From NCBI GenBank assembly GCA_018697195.1, contig CM031878.1, positions 33,025,818-33,089,817 on the forward strand: a stretch of DNA of 64,000 nt. Direction: 5' to 3'. This DNA comes from Certhia americana (taxonomy: Eukaryota > Chordata > Aves > Passeriformes > Certhiidae). The stretch's first letter is position 1. Every line of letters begins with the position of its first letter. The notes below the pieces were generated by a model, which was given only the letters and a program-made list of their open reading frames with translations, ran no database searches and had not been told where the DNA came from. The translations under genes were made by a program, and so were the position numbers. Positions 49,688 to 63,437 of this stretch are shown piece by piece.

Positions 49688-49710
49688 AAAAAAAAAAAAA
49701 AAAAAAAAAA
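49688..49710 (+). repeat. Poly-A homopolymer (23 A)
   Basis: Uninterrupted A run followed by CACAACAAAACAAAAAG low-complexity sequence. No retroposed sequence was recognised upstream. Confidence 0.95.
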
Positions 49711-52700
49711 CACAACAAAACAAAAAGAAACAATACTTCTCAGTTCCAAACTTTGATCTACATTTTGATTACTGATTGCTTATAACATCTGCTGGGCGTC
49801 CTGAATCCTTACTTTAGGCTTACCACAAGCTAGCACCTTGGTGAATAACTCAAGTGAAAAGGTGAACATTCTTTCAAGACTGTTTTGGAAGCATTTACAA
49901 TAACAAGCTACTGACTACTACTGCATACTATTCTCTTAAATGAAACTATAAACCATTCAGTCTGCCCCCATATTTCAGTTAACCTTTATGGATATTTTAT
50001 TTACAAATGGAGGAAGTCTGTTAAGGAATTGATCTGTCAGAGAGCAGTTAGCTCATCAGCCAAGGTATGAAGGATCTGCTTATAGCAATCTTTGCATTCT
50101 GATCTGGTGGAGATACTCCACAACTCCCAAGTCCAGGACTTTGCTCCTTGTTGTCAGTGTTACATGTCTACATGACCTTTGGTGTGCTACAGACCCATTG
50201 GCTATGTAAGGCTCAGATTTTCAGAAAGGCTGAAAATTTACTATATAAAAAAAAAAAAAAATCTCTAAATTAATGGATAATACTGAAAGATATTCCTCCA
50301 ACACTATATTACACCTTATGGTTTAGTGGCTTATATTGTCTTGTACCTATTTAAAACTGAGGTAATGAAACCTAACCCTTGAGTGGAACAGTACTTTGTA
50401 TCCCACCCAAAAGTGGTGGAAAGCATGAAAATGCTGTAACTAGTTTCTCTGTGCTTATAGCCAAATGCTTTGAGCCCATTATTTATAGCAGAACTATCAA
50501 AATTATTCATAGGGGGTTTATTTATCACACAATTCTATGCTAATTTGGTGGTCATTTTCTGTGGTGTTCCTAAGGGAGTTTTTCACAGGGTTTTGAAATT
50601 TTTTTGTGGGCTGGGGGTGGCAATTGCCAAGCACTTGTCTAACTTGCATGCTTCTCAGTGTGCACTGACTTCACAAGGCATAATAGATTTAGATCATAAC
50701 CACTAAAACTAGAAACATTTGCTTTTGACTCTGAAACAATGGCTCCTTCTGAATATGTGGGATTTAAAATTCAAGACACACACTTCGCATGCATTTATCT
50801 CAATGGCTCCCTGACTGTTTTACTACAAAAAAAAGTGACATCTTGAAAAGGCAAATCAACTGTATATTCCTTTGGGGGAAAAAAAACCCAAACAAACCCA
50901 AAAACAAACCATGCAGATGTCTCTGTCTCCAATCTTCTCCATTTTCATAAAATATGAGGTGTCTGTGAACAAGTCAAGGGGAATTTAGGATCTGAGTACT
51001 CTTTTTCACTGTACAGATATCTATTTTGTCCAATTCTTTTCATTATTATCCATAGCAAAAAATATTCCTTTGCCTTTTAAAGCAGAAAAAAAATCATATC
51101 TGAAACTAGAGGATGAAGACAACTAACCAGCATCTGATGGGGAATACTGCCAAGAACTTGAGAACTCTGACATTTGTTTTTACAGAAGTGAGGGCCTAAC
51201 CCATGCAAACTGATCATCATCGTGATCCCTTCATCAGAGAGGAGGGCCCACTAGCTCCCAGACATGACACTGGTCTGTGGCAGACACTTTGCATTAGGAT
51301 GCTTAGTGTATTTCATTGCTCTTCACAGAGTATTTTCAATAAAGAAAAGCAGAAAACCAGTAGATAGGAAGTTTTCCCTGCTCATTTTATTCACTCCATC
51401 TTTTTCACTAAATACACCACAAAAATAAATATATTCACTTCCTCTTCATTGCCTCCTTTTACTCTTATTCCCTATCCCTAAATTCACCAACAAGACCTTA
51501 CTTTGTGTTGTTAGTAGTTGAGGAGAACAACCACTTCATCTAAAGAAAACTGTGTCCTGAAGTTCATAAAACTGTGTCTGAGGTTCATAAAACAACAGAC
51601 TTACAGTAAAAACTAGTTCATACTAGTTTGTCAGCTGTTCCCTTTACCTAATCTCAAGGATTTTCTGCAGCTTCTGTAAGAAACAAGGCCTTGGACTACA
51701 AACACTTCAGCCTGACAAGGATTTCTGTATCATAAACTTTTAAAAAGCATAGTAGTATAATAATTATGGACTCCCCATGGTCTCACATATTATAACCTCC
51801 TAATTCCCTCTAAGTGAGAAAAGGGAGATCTTCTCACCTTACATTATTTTTAGGAGGTTGCAGTGAAAATTAGTAACCAAGCAAAATATAGAGGATTCTT
51901 GAACATGTATATTAAATACACAAATATTTATATTTATATACACAAAAAATCTGTGGTGCTATCTTGTCTTTAATATTTCTGGGGTGGCAACATTCAAGCG
52001 GTTATTTTTCTTATTTTAGCATTTATACACCAGAGTGTATTCAGTGCAGGGCTGAATCTAATTAGCATAAATGCAGCTATGTGAAGATCAAAACCCATGA
52101 AGATGTTTTGAAGATTGAAAAGGCTGGAAAAAAAGGCTTGAGTACAACCACAATGTGCTGTTAATTTGAAGAGAAACAAACAAACTGCAGGCTTCTAGGT
52201 AATGGTGAACACTCATTTTCTATGAAGGGACTAGCACAGGGACAAAAGACACTTGCTGGCATAGAATTACTCACATTATTCAAATTACCTATTGGTAAAT
52301 TACTGTATTTTGTGCCATTAACTTCAAATATGCTGATTCTCCATATCTATCTTACAGTATTAATATAATATTCATAGGAAGATTGCCCAGTAAAAGAAAA
52401 CTAAAGTACAAAAATAAAAAAGTAATCAGCTGAGATAAAGTCCTCTTCTGCTCTGCATATTTATGCATCATTTGCTTAAAATGAAATTTCACTCAACCAA
52501 CCACCCACTTAGTTTTCTATTGAAATTTTATTTTATTGCTCTTTGAAAGAGAGGGAGTTTAATTATCAGCCATTAGTCAATTTCTACATCCTCACCAAAG
52601 TCATTGGCAGAGTAGGACAGACTTTTCTTCCACTGTGAAGTTACTGCATCTCATCTAGTTTAAAACCTGGTGTTTGTATATTTTTTCATGTTTTTATAAA

Positions 52701-55700
52701 GGCTTTAGTCTGGTTTAGATGTATGGGATGGCATGGAGAAAACACAAGCCTGCAAGGAGTGAGGGTGAGATGCTGGGAGAAGCAAGGGAGCACTCTTTAG
52801 ATTACAGTGTCAGACACTGCAAAGCAAGAGCATGGGTGTCTGGAGATGCAGACCTGAGAACACCAGGGCCTGGGACAGGAAGGTGACACTTGTTCTCCAA
52901 ACTGCTCTCTGGATGTCTGCTGCCAGGGAACAGCTATGGATGGATGAGGGTTCTGGCAAAGGACCTCCACACAGAGGGGAGAGCAAGCTGGAGGTCCTAG
53001 TATTCAAGGGCAGAACCCTCAAAGTCTGAACAGATTTCAGCTTTGTACTGGATATTGAGCCCCTTAAGATTTGAGCCTAACAAACAGGGGTTTGAGTACT
53101 ACTTAATAGAAAAGTTATGTAAAGATATGTAATTTGTAATCAATGAATGCTGATGATTTGTTTAATAAAATGTGTGAATAGTTTAAAGTTCTGATGACTG
53201 GTATGCCAGGCTTTTTATGGGTTACCATCTAGCTCCCTACTTTGTGCAAACTAAAATGAAAATTAAAACATGTCACTTCGGGGGGTGTGAATTGTTGTTG
53301 TGCACCAGGTAAGGAGCCTGTGTTCAGGACAACACACTCAAGTACTATCAGCAGTGTCTAGGGAGGGCAGTTGCATTTGTTTCACACAGTCTCACCATCT
53401 GGGAAAATGCAATGCAGTATTAGCAGTTTCCTGTAGGCAAGAACTCTCCTTAAACAGCAATTTTGAAAAACAATATGTTGAAAATAAAAGCCTACAGTTC
53501 ATCTTATGTTCACAGCCCACTGCTGCTGAAGGAACATTGCAAATGCCAAGCTGACCTAGAAAGCCACATATTCTGTTCCACCTCACTGTTACTCTGCTCC
53601 TTGACAGCCTCCATCTGTCTTTGAACCAGAAGCAAGACTTAATTATAAAGACAAGAAACAAAAGAAAAGTGAAGAGAAAGGAATCAAAACTGGAAAACAA
53701 AGAATGCTAGAAAGAAGAACCATCTTTTTTAAAAGCCAGTACATGAATAATGTTTCAAAGAAATTTTAGTGAAAGACAAAATTCTTGAAACTGTTTAATG
53801 TTCCAAATCAGTTACAGACTCATATTTTCACATGTATCTGTATAAACAGTATACACATTTAGTCATGAGGTCTCACAAAGACATTTAAATACAGTTTAAT
53901 TGTCCATTTTTCCCTCCTTTTTATTTCTTTTTAACTACTGAAATCATCTTCTTTAATTGCATGCCAAAGTCTGAGAGTGCTTAGTGGCACTTCAAAACTT
54001 TGACCAAATAAGCAAACCAATTAGATTAATTGGCACCAGCGGTAGTGTGTGCTTTTGGATAATACACAGATGGGAAAAAAACTCTCAACATTTACTAGTT
54101 TTAAAGCTCTGTTTGCAAAGCTTTGCTTGTTTAAAGGATTATGTCTATGTATCCGGCTACTATTGATTTTCACAGAAGAGGAATGGGATGTACACATCCT
54201 GTCACAATGTGTATCCACGAAATATCTTCCAGACTGACATGCAGACTCAAAAAATATTTACTACTTCCCATTTTCAGTCCCAAAACAATTCAATATGTAC
54301 AATATGCGCAATATTGTGCATGCCTCTGAAGAAGTGAGGGCTGAGGACAGGGTCACAAAATAACTCCTTAAATAATTAGCAAATTATTTATATTTCAGCA
54401 GTGCCATGAATAGATAAATTCCTAGTCTTACACAAAGGTTCTAACTTTACTACTCTACTTTTGAAAAAGATCTCTACTTTTTCAGTCCTTTTTTTGCTTA
54501 GTCCTCTCTTTTTCATATCATAGGAAGATCAGTAGAATTTTTTTTCTGGGACTGGCATCATATAATCTTTGAAGTTACCCAACACTTTAAAGCACCACAT
54601 GTCTTTTATATTCCTGTATTGCTCTTTAGGAGTTTGGACTCTGCATATTATGCAACAGTCACAGTAGGTAGCTGCAAATTCTCTAAAGACTTGAGGGCTG
54701 CAATAAGTGCTGGATAAGTCATGGATTGAAACAGCTAGTCAAACAGCTATTGCAGAGTTGGTGGCATATTTGAGAAGTTATACAGCTCTTTTGAGCACCC
54801 CTAATACCTCTGAACTCTATTTAACTGAGAAGCAACAAAAGAAAGAACTGACTGTAAATATGTTATTTCTGATTTAAATTGATTAGTAATAAAAAGAGCT
54901 TCATAAGTCACCTGTGAGATAAAGGAATACTCCTGTGTTACCATGTCAAAATTAGAACTGAAAAACAGAGTTTGATGACAGTCAGAAGGAAACTTGTAGA
55001 AGCAGCATTAAGCCCCACCAATCATTCCTACACAGTGCTGTTGTGCATAAACCTGTCTCCATCAAAACTTGTAGCAAACTGGGAATATACTGTCAGCTCA
55101 GCAGAACTGGTAACTTGGTGCAAAGCAGTTAACAAGGATACAGTAGTTGCAGTCCTAAGTTTTCAAAATCCATTAAAAAAGTTAACCTAAGTTGACTACA
55201 AAATGATCCATATGACTTCAGTTCCATATGGCACCATAAGGGACAGAGTAAAAAATCTGGGAATCTTCCCATGGCAGCTGCTTCTTGCTGTAGCATTGGC
55301 TTGAGCACCATGCTTGCAGTAACTGGAAAATGAGATCACTGAGCAGGGACCCTGCACACTTCAAAAATCCAGTCAGATCTCTTACATTGATGAGGACTCA
55401 CTATGAGGCATGAGAATAGTCTATAGCCCATGTACAAAGAAAAGGGATTATTTTGACCACATGTGAGATATGCCTTCCCAGATGGGTAACAAGAGAAGAT
55501 GTCAGGAACATGAACTGATTTTCTCCATAAGATGGCTAACTATCATTAGCTTTCAATCTCAGGCATGAAAACATTTACCTTGCAGACCTTTTCAATGAAT
55601 GCACTTCTGCGTTCACACTTCTAGCCCAAGGTCTGTGATGGTATGGCACTGTCTGGAATCAGACCTGGGCTGTCTAGCCAATGAACAATGGGCTAATGGA

Positions 55701-57209
55701 GACTCATTGAAAGAGTATTTGATTCTGTTTCAATCATTTGAAACATCATCTACTTGTTTTCAAAAGCACAGCACACAGATTGAATAGGTTGGTGTTGCTA
55801 ACTTTCCCTGGGAAAATAGTCCTTTTGAAATTGATGCATTGCTTACAACAAACTCAGTACAACTGTTCCTGGGCATCTCAATTTTTCTCATTTTGTTTTA
55901 GTTTTGAATATGTATTATTTAGATGGTGAATTTCACCATGAAGTTCAGACACTGATGAATTGCTGTGCCTACTCACAGTGCTGTGTAAGCAATAATTCAA
56001 TCTCCAAAGTATTGTAAAAGTGATTTACAGTGAGTGACAATAAGTGATTTAATAACTGTTTCAGTTAAGGCTGTAGGGTATATAGTAAACCTCTAGCCTG
56101 CAAAACCTGTTTCAGCTACTGTGGCTCTCTGCAGATCTGTAAAAAATGTGTTAAGCTACCAAAATCTGGAGACAGCAAATTCACCTGAGAGTCTCAAATG
56201 CTATAGAGACCATGCTATTAACAATTAATTTAATCATTAATACCAGTTAAATTTTTATTAAAATATTTTCTTATATGCAATACACTTTTAACGCTGTCAG
56301 CGAAAATAAGAAAATGAAACCCCAAAACTTCAAATGTTCACTAACAAAGGATAGTAGTTGGGTTTTGTGTCATAAGAAAATTTATAAAAAAGTCAAAGAA
56401 CACAAACCTTTAGGCAAAACCAGCAGACAAAACATGAAAGATTTTCAGGTGCATTACCTTTCAGACTTATTTTGCAAATTTCAAATGCAAGCTTCATGTA
56501 TAGCAAATTGAATGAGTTCTCTGTGCACTCACCCTGTGATAAAGAATAAATATTGACATACTCTGGCTGAATCTTTTACTCCTGATTTTAAAGGTTTGTC
56601 AAACCTCTCTGGGGACTGTTGTGTGCTTATATATAAAAAATACGCTACTGCTATATCTTCATTTATTGAAGTCAGAACTTGTGATCCCATATTGTTACAG
56701 ACTCTGGCAACTTACACCCTATAGGAGGCACACAGGTGTTTTCCTACAGCCCCAAGACTATGGTACACGATTTGGGCAATTGATATCCATGACACTGACA
56801 CATAAATAGAATACTTATGCATGTGGAGAACAAAATGGGGTAAAAGCCTTAGTGACTGGGAGACCCTTTTGAAGAGTAGTGTTAATGTCACTTGTATACT
56901 ATGGAAATTTTTACTGTATTGTTTTGGCAAAAATTTTGAATGGTTGTCATTCCTTTTCACTCCCAAGAATGACAGCACTGAGATGTGTAAAATCCATAGA
57001 GCTTTTCTTTCGTCTCAGAAAAGAGTGCAAGCTTTGACTTTTAAAGGCTTTTGATACTTTTAAAGCCAATACCAATACAAAGTATGTTAAACTGGTTGAA
57101 AAGGAACTGCTTTTCTATCATGTTTCAGTATTTGGGGTTGAAATACAAGGTAGAATAGTCTGAGTGCTATTTTATGTTTCTGCTGCTTTGATAAGGTAAA
57201 GACAAAAAG

Positions 57210-57229
57210 AAAAAAAAAAAAAAAAAAAA
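57210..57229 (+). repeat. Poly-A homopolymer (20 A)
   Basis: Uninterrupted A run after GACAAAAAG. No attached retroposed sequence recognised. Confidence 0.95.
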
Positions 57230-57908
57230 CAAACTACCAGAGATAAACTGGAGGATTACCAATAGACATTAAGTAGGACATAATGAATCAGTAGCTCTGC
57301 TGAGAGTTTAACAAAGGCACCATTGTTCTGCCACACAACAGGGGTGAAAGGTTAATCAGAGGCAAGAGCATACTAAAATTTGGGGACAGGAAAAGATATT
57401 AAACCTTCTGAAAAATATCAAAAGCTCACATTTGAACTTTTTCACCCTGCTTCTTTGGCATTTTCACGTCCCCTGGAACAAATCAAGATATCCTGATCTC
57501 ATTAAATGACTGTTTAACTTACTTTTCTCAGAAATGTATTCCATACAGCCTTCATTCTCCAAGTGAGGAAAAACTGCCATTTTTCTATATTGACTCAATT
57601 TCCTAGGGTACAGGCTGCTCTTGTATTTCAGCTTTTGAAGACCAGAAAAGGTTCTGATAGCTGCACATTTAGAGGCACTGCACTGGTATTTTAAAAGATT
57701 CCATAAAACTATGTCTGATATTCCTCCGTTTAAGAAATACTCTCTGAAGATTAATCCCACAAAACTTCATTGTATTGGTTTACATTGTTCTTGCTCATTC
57801 CTTCTAGTAAATTAACATATCTTCAGCCACATAAATCTTTGAATTTTTTTTTATGTCTTATGCTCTGTCTCCTCAAGTTGCATATATGTCAACACCCTGC
57901 ATTCCTAC

Positions 57909-58139
57909 CTCTCTCCAGCGCAGTCTTCAACCCCTAATGATTTCTTTTGGTATTCCCATTGAAAGCAATTAGCTGCACCAAAGCTCATTCCCTCCTTCCT
58001 GTTGCAGACACAGTACCTTTCCTCTCGGCCTGTTTGCCTGCAGGCAGGACAGTTGGGAAGACAAGTGTTCTCTGTTCTTGTCATAGGTCCTTGCCAAGAG
58101 CACTCCATGTGCCTCCTGTCCCTCCAGGAGACAAAGCCA
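57909..58139 (-). other. Cysteine-rich candidate exon, unidentified
   Basis: On the minus strand a frame of about 77 codons runs from a weak acceptor (GAATTTAG before 58139) to a reasonable donor (GAGAG|GTAGGA at 57909/57908), phase 2-2 and 231 bp. The peptide contains eight cysteines, for example in CLPNCPACRQTGREERYCVC, a spacing reminiscent of small disulphide-rich extracellular modules, though no domain is recognised. The interval is more GC-rich than its flanks. The opposite strand also has a good acceptor-like tract (CCTCCTTCCTGTTGCAG near 57990-58007), so even the strand is uncertain. Confidence 0.2.
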
Positions 58140-58248
58140 CTAAATTCAACAGGGCATAATTAATCAACTTTCATCTTTGGTGCTACAACTGTTCCTACCT
58201 TCAAAGAAAGAGTCTTCCACCTCTTTTTTCACCTTCTACATTCTACGC

Positions 58249-58318
58249 TTTTTTTTTTTTTTTTTGTTTGTTTGTTTGTTTGTTTGTTTTTGTGGTTTTT
58301 TTGGGTTTTTTGTTTTTG
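58249..58318 (+). repeat. Poly-T / (GTTT)n tract
   Basis: A T17 run, then about six GTTT units and further T/G-rich sequence. In reverse complement it matches the AAAC-type tract at 38096-38226. Confidence 0.93.
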
Positions 58319-58721
58319 GTATGTACTCTGTACACTGCACCAACAATGCAAATGGGTGCCTCATCATTTATTTTATTCTCTCTGATCAGCCTCATATTTG
58401 AACAGCTTGAGTTAAATGTTCCACCATTTCTTGCTCCCTTTTCTTGTCTTCTCCTTCCAATCTAGAGGAAATCAGAAGTTTATAATTCCTTAATTTAGAA
58501 CACATTGCACTTGAGTTTTCAGTCTCAAGCAGTTCTTGGTCTGTTTAGGGATACAGTGGCAACTGCATGTATTCTCAATGGTTTATATTTTTTCTGGCAT
58601 CCACTGAAGTTTAGAGGACAAATTTGGACAAATCTTTTCAGACATTCTGTGGTCCTTCTGGACCACACTGACTTTCTCCTTCTTAAGACCAGCTATAGGA
58701 TACACAGAAATGGACTTGAAA

Positions 58722-58957
58722 CTGCATTGGAGGAAATCAGATTGAACAGGAAATAGTTCTTCACACAGAAGGTGGTTGGGCACTGGAAAACTGGTTCCCT
58801 GCGGAAGTGGTCACAGCACCAGCCTGACAGAGTTCATGGAGCATCTGGACAACAAGTTAATCATATGGTTTAGTGTTAGGTGGTCCTGCAAGGAGCAGGG
58901 AGTTGCTCTTGATGGTCCTCATGAGTCTCTACCAGCTCAAGATATTCTGTGATTCCC
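58722..58957 (+). mobile_element. CR1 LINE 3' tail fragment
   Basis: The plus strand carries the last codons of ORF2 and the 3' UTR: GAACAGGAAATAGTTCTTCA at 58745, CACAGCACCAGCCTGACAGA at about 58812, and GATATTCTGTGATTCCCG at the end near 58940-58957. The copy is severely 5'-truncated, as is typical of CR1. Confidence 0.9.
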
Positions 58958-60345
58958 GACAATGTACTTCGGTAGGAGGAACAAATGTGACATCGTGAAA
59001 AAAAAAAAGGAGGAAACAGCATATCCATACTCTGTACTTTATGCATCTGAATTAAGCAGAGAATACAGTTACATTAGAAACTTAAGCTGTAGTTAAAAGA
59101 AAACCATGCCCTGCAGATACTGAAGGAAAAGGAGGGTATGTTTCAGTTTGGTATGAAAGTAACCAGAAGTATGTAGCTTAAATGGCACAAACTGGACACT
59201 TAGAATGAAGGGAAGATCACTGATTTTATGGACAGGGAACCAGGGACAATTTTCTGTCATGTAGCATTCTCAGATTAAAACCAAATGTCATTCAGACATG
59301 AGCTACAGTTCAGCAATATGGATTTGGGAGCAACCACAGAGACAAATTCAGCATATGTTATGGAGCTGGTTAACATAAATGATCACTAATGACATGTTGG
59401 ACATGAAAACTCATTCACCAGATCTCCTAGAGCCAAACAGATACTTCCGTTGGGTTTCATCAATCCTACTTATCATATCATCAGACTGGATTTCTTCAAA
59501 TCTTTCTATAGCTTGACTCCTATTTTACATTTCAGCTTTTTATGGTAAAAGAAGTCACTAAAGCAAAGTTTCTCTCTGTTGAGAGAACTTCCTAGCACAA
59601 AAAAATATTGTCCAGATGTTTTTATGTGCCGTAAGTCCTTGACCTTTTGGGGAAGTTCAAAGAAGACCCTTTTAACCCTTTACTTTACAAAGAAGACCCT
59701 TTTAACCCTTTACTTTACACAGAATTCATTACTAAACAAACCTTATATTTGATTCATCAGTTTAAGTTTGTATATCAATGTGTAACTTGGTGTTGTTTCA
59801 TTTAAAAAAGGATATTCATTGCCTAGTTTTCTGGCATCTATCTTGAGATAGAATGGGGGAATAAACCCCACTAAAACTCAATTAATCATTTCCCTGTTTA
59901 TATACCCCCAGATAAATAATGCATCCCCAGCTCTCCTCCACACCCTTTGTGCTGCTCTGACAACAGGAAGTGACAGAAAATCCTTATAACTGGTTACCTG
60001 GCAGCACCATTCATGAGAAAAAATGCTCTGGACTGGATTAGAGATGCTTTTCATACTCTAAACTGCACAGTAGCTACAGGCCAGATTACATATGATTGAG
60101 CTTTATGGTATGATAACTGTCCCACTTGTAATTATCCAGATTTCATTTAGTGGCCATGGATAAAGTTGTGGGATGTCTTTTTCAAGTCTAGCAACAGGAT
60201 TCAACAGAGAAAGGAGGTACTGGGTGTCAATAAAGAGTTCTAACATCTCTGGAGCAATCCTGTCCCGAATCTGTGCATAGGACCTGAAAAGCCACATCAA
60301 CAGGTGCTAAGCCATCTGGCTGACTTCCTAGCACAGCTACACCCT
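58958..60345. other. Unique noncoding sequence between CR1 copies
   Basis: No gene recognised. It contains a perfect 30-bp tandem duplication at 59659-59718, listed separately. Confidence 0.5.
59659..59718 (+). repeat. Perfect 30-bp tandem duplication
   Basis: Two identical, adjacent 30-bp units (AAAGAAGACCCTTTTAACCC, then TTTACTTTAC) at 59659-59688 and 59689-59718. Zero differences suggest a recent event, or a polymorphic site, in otherwise unique sequence. Confidence 0.97.
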
Positions 60346-61535
60346 AACAGGTCATGACTACAGAAAGGCAAATGTAGTACCTATGCCTTACAAACAGAAA
60401 AGAAGGGTGATCTGATGAACTACAAGGCAGTTACCATCTCAGTTTCTGGCAAATTCATGTAGTCAATGCCCTTGGAAATTTTTTCCAGGCGAGGTGGTGG
60501 TTACGGTATGTAACATCAAGCATTTACAAGAGTAAAAGTGAGAGCAGTGGATGTCAGTTACCACAACCTTAGTAACCAACTGATTATGCCATGGTATGTC
60601 CATATTTGGGTTCAGGCGCTGAGGTCTGGGTGGGGAGACAGCTGCATGACCTAAAGAAGTGGTTAGGTGTAGAGGCTGATGACTAGTGGTTTGTGCTCAG
60701 CCTAGAAACTGGTTAGGGGTGGCACTCCCCAGGAGTCTGTTGGGATGTGTCCTGTTTTATACCTTCATCAGTGTCTTGAGGGAGAAGATGAAGTGCACCT
60801 GCCTCAGCTTTGTGTATGACACCAGGCTGGGGTGCCTGTAGTCAGTTGATGGCAGGGCTGCATGACTTAGACAGATGGTAGGAAAGGGATGGTGGTGACC
60901 CTGTGAAATTCAAGAAGGACAAATATTGAGGTCTGCTATGGAAGGCAGAGTGCTGCAGACTGGGTCTGAGGAGCAGCTTTGGGGAACAGCCATGTAGCAA
61001 GGTGCCAGCTGTGTAGTATGTGAGAGCCATGGATCATCCCCTCTTCTCTCTGCTCAGACCACATATGAAATTATGCTTTATGTAAAAAACACTCACAAAA
61101 AGGCTGGTGAGACTTGAGGTCCCTAGCACAGGACAGGTCCAGAGAGGGCTTTAGAGAGCTGGTGTTGTTCTGCCTGGAGAAGGGGAAACCTCATTGCAAC
61201 CTTCCCATAACTAAAGGGGGCTCATTTGAAAGAGAGAGAAAGATATTTTACCAGTTCCTATAGTGACAGGACAAGAGGTAATGGTTTTGAACCAAAAAAG
61301 AGTAAGATTAGATTTTAGGAAGAAATTCTTGAATGTAAGGGTAGTGAGACAGCAGAAGAGGTTGCCTGGAAAAGTTGTGGATGCCTCAGTCCTGAAAATG
61401 TTCCAGGCCAGGTTGTGGGAGCTCCGAGCAATCTGGTCTAGTGGAAGGTGTCCCTGGCCATGGCAGGGAGGTTGGAACCACGTAATTTTTTGCAGTCTTT
61501 TCCATCAGAAATCAATCTATAATTCTATGATATAA
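60346..61535 (+). mobile_element. Old CR1 LINE copy, decayed ORF2 plus tail
   Basis: The plus strand starts with a decayed reverse-transcriptase block (DYRKANVVPMPYKQKRR at about 60357-60407, matching the CR1 DWRKANVTPIFKKGKK block). It passes through a decayed PQESVGMCPVLYLHQ stretch near 60730-60770 and the ORF2 C-terminal segment near 61260-61400. It ends with GTCTAGTGGAAGGTGTCCCT (61436-61455) and ATTCTATGAT at 61521-61530. Many stops and shifts mark it as ancient. Its tail (TCTAGTGGAAGGTGTCC) is the same type as the copy ending at 13370. Confidence 0.9.
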
Positions 61536-61889
61536 TATGTGCATTATTAAGTATATAAGGGAAATTATCATTATTATTACTATTGTAAAATCCAGAGCCA
61601 ACCAAGTATATTTGGACTGTAAAGCAGTATATATTAAAATTGTTGAAAAGGCTTCTTCAAAATTACTTCCATTTCCTGTGAATAGAGGGAGATCTGTACC
61701 AGCTTTGGTCCTTGGATAGAAACTACTTACCCAGGAAAAAGAAAAGCCTATTTTTAAAGGAACATAAGGCTTGTAAGAGTGTGCCTAGATGCTCACAGCT
61801 ACATTTAGTTTACTTGAACACTCAGTTCCTGGGAACAGGCCAACACAAAGAGCTTCCCAAAGAATCTGGCAAAAGCCCAATGGGACTTT

Positions 61890-61962
61890 CAAGGAGAAAC
61901 CATGGAGTTGGACAAGATGATCTCTCAAGGTCCCTTCTAACCTCAAAAATTTTGCAAAGCAG
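61890..61962 (+). mobile_element. Short CR1-like 3' UTR remnant
   Basis: GGAGTTGGACAAGATGATCT followed by CTCAAGGTCCCTTCTAACCT is the typical plus-strand end of a CR1 3' UTR. Only about 70 bp are recognisable and the terminal octamers are missing. Confidence 0.7.
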
Positions 61963-62782
61963 AGTCAATCTTGCTTTCCTTGCTTTAAATCCTTTTGAAG
62001 AAGAAACCAGGATTGATTTAGGCCACCAAAGGTTCTGCAGATGTTCAATGAATGACATTTTCATGGGAAGAGCTTGAGCCTTGATATTTTATTGTTAAGA
62101 GTCACTATCTTCAGAATGTGAATCAGGAATGAGAGAAGACATTGCATTGATGGAGAGAGAACAACTCTCTCTCCCTCCTTTCTCCCCCACCTGTATCTCT
62201 GCAAATATTAATCTGTAACCACAAAAGAGTAAAGCATAAAGAAAATTCATCTGAGCAACCTCCATCATGGTTAATTGTGAACATAATCCAGCTTAAACCA
62301 AGGCACTGCAGAATTCTGTTCCCTAGCTGCGAGACAGTAGCAAGTGCTGTGACAATGCAATGAGAAAGGAGTGTTTAGCACAGAAAAGTCCCAGCCAACA
62401 CTCAATTAAGTTTTTACACAGGCTGTGAGCAGATGTCCAAGGGAGCTTAGGCAAGAGATAGTTGAAAGCTAATTGAGCACCTTAATCACTACTTCCCTTT
62501 ATACACAGGCTGAGATACATGCATTTCTACAGTAACAATAAATGCATTTCTATGCTTTAATCTATCCCTGATTGCAGTGGTCCAAAACACCATCAGGCCA
62601 CATCTTGATCTTAAACATACCTACTTTCACAGAAGCTTATTCCTAATTCATCCAATTACTTACTATACACTGTGCTAATAAAACCTGATACTAATGAAAG
62701 CAGTATTAGCTTTTTCCTACATGCAAGACAATTTTTGAGAGTAAACACTTCAAAGGCTTATACTTGTCGGACAGAAGTATAA

Positions 62783-62817
62783 AATTATTATTATTATTAT
62801 TAATAATATTAATAATG
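62783..62817 (+). repeat. (ATT)n microsatellite
   Basis: About seven ATT units followed by TAATAATATTAATAAT; a short AT trinucleotide repeat. Confidence 0.9.
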
Positions 62818-63399
62818 AGTCACTACCATGCTTCACTTTTGTCTTATGACCTTCCCAAAGAAACAGCCACATCACAATAACCCCATCCCAAACCTAACCA
62901 GGTGCCTAGCAAGTGTGGAACTTACAGCTGGGAACTAACAAGAGTTGTAAAAAAAGAATTAAAATATTTAGCTGCATAGGCAAAGTGAAAATGTAGCTGC
63001 TCATAAAAATTGCAAGGAAACTGCTTCATCTTGGATAGCCTGGGTGGTACTGGCTAAGTATATCATGAATGTTTCCTCTGCACCACTCAAAAACTAAGCC
63101 CTCCCACAGCATTTTGCACCATTTTCTAGACCACCCACTCAGATGAGGATACACAAACCACATGTGCTAGGAATGTCTGCCCTGTACTGAAAGCAGTATT
63201 AGCATTATGGCCTTATTCCTTGCACAGCCAGGATTTTAACACAAACTTGCTTGTATTTTCAATTCCTTTGATTCTTAAATAGTTTGTATATAGTCACTGG
63301 CTATTAGATCCTTAATGATTTGAAAGAGGAATGTAATTGTAGGAAAACCCCAGCATTATCAGAGTAGAAATATTTTAAGCAAATATTTCCTGTCCTTCA

Positions 63400-63437
63400 C
63401 CCCCCGCCCCCCCCCCCCCCCAAAAAAAAAAAAAAAA
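63400..63437 (+). repeat. Poly-C / poly-A homopolymer pair
   Basis: Twenty-one C with a single G interruption at 63406, passing directly into A16 (63422-63437). The minus strand therefore has a long G run. Confidence 0.95.

Larger units (their letters stand above)
49269..58721. other. Unique AT-rich noncoding sequence
   Basis: About 9.5 kb without a recognised interspersed repeat or named gene, the longest repeat-poor stretch of the window. It contains A23 at 49688-49710, A20 at 57210-57229, an A/C-rich tract at 50878-50910, a T/GTTT tract at 58249-58318, and one exon-like interval at 57909-58139, listed separately. Confidence 0.5.
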
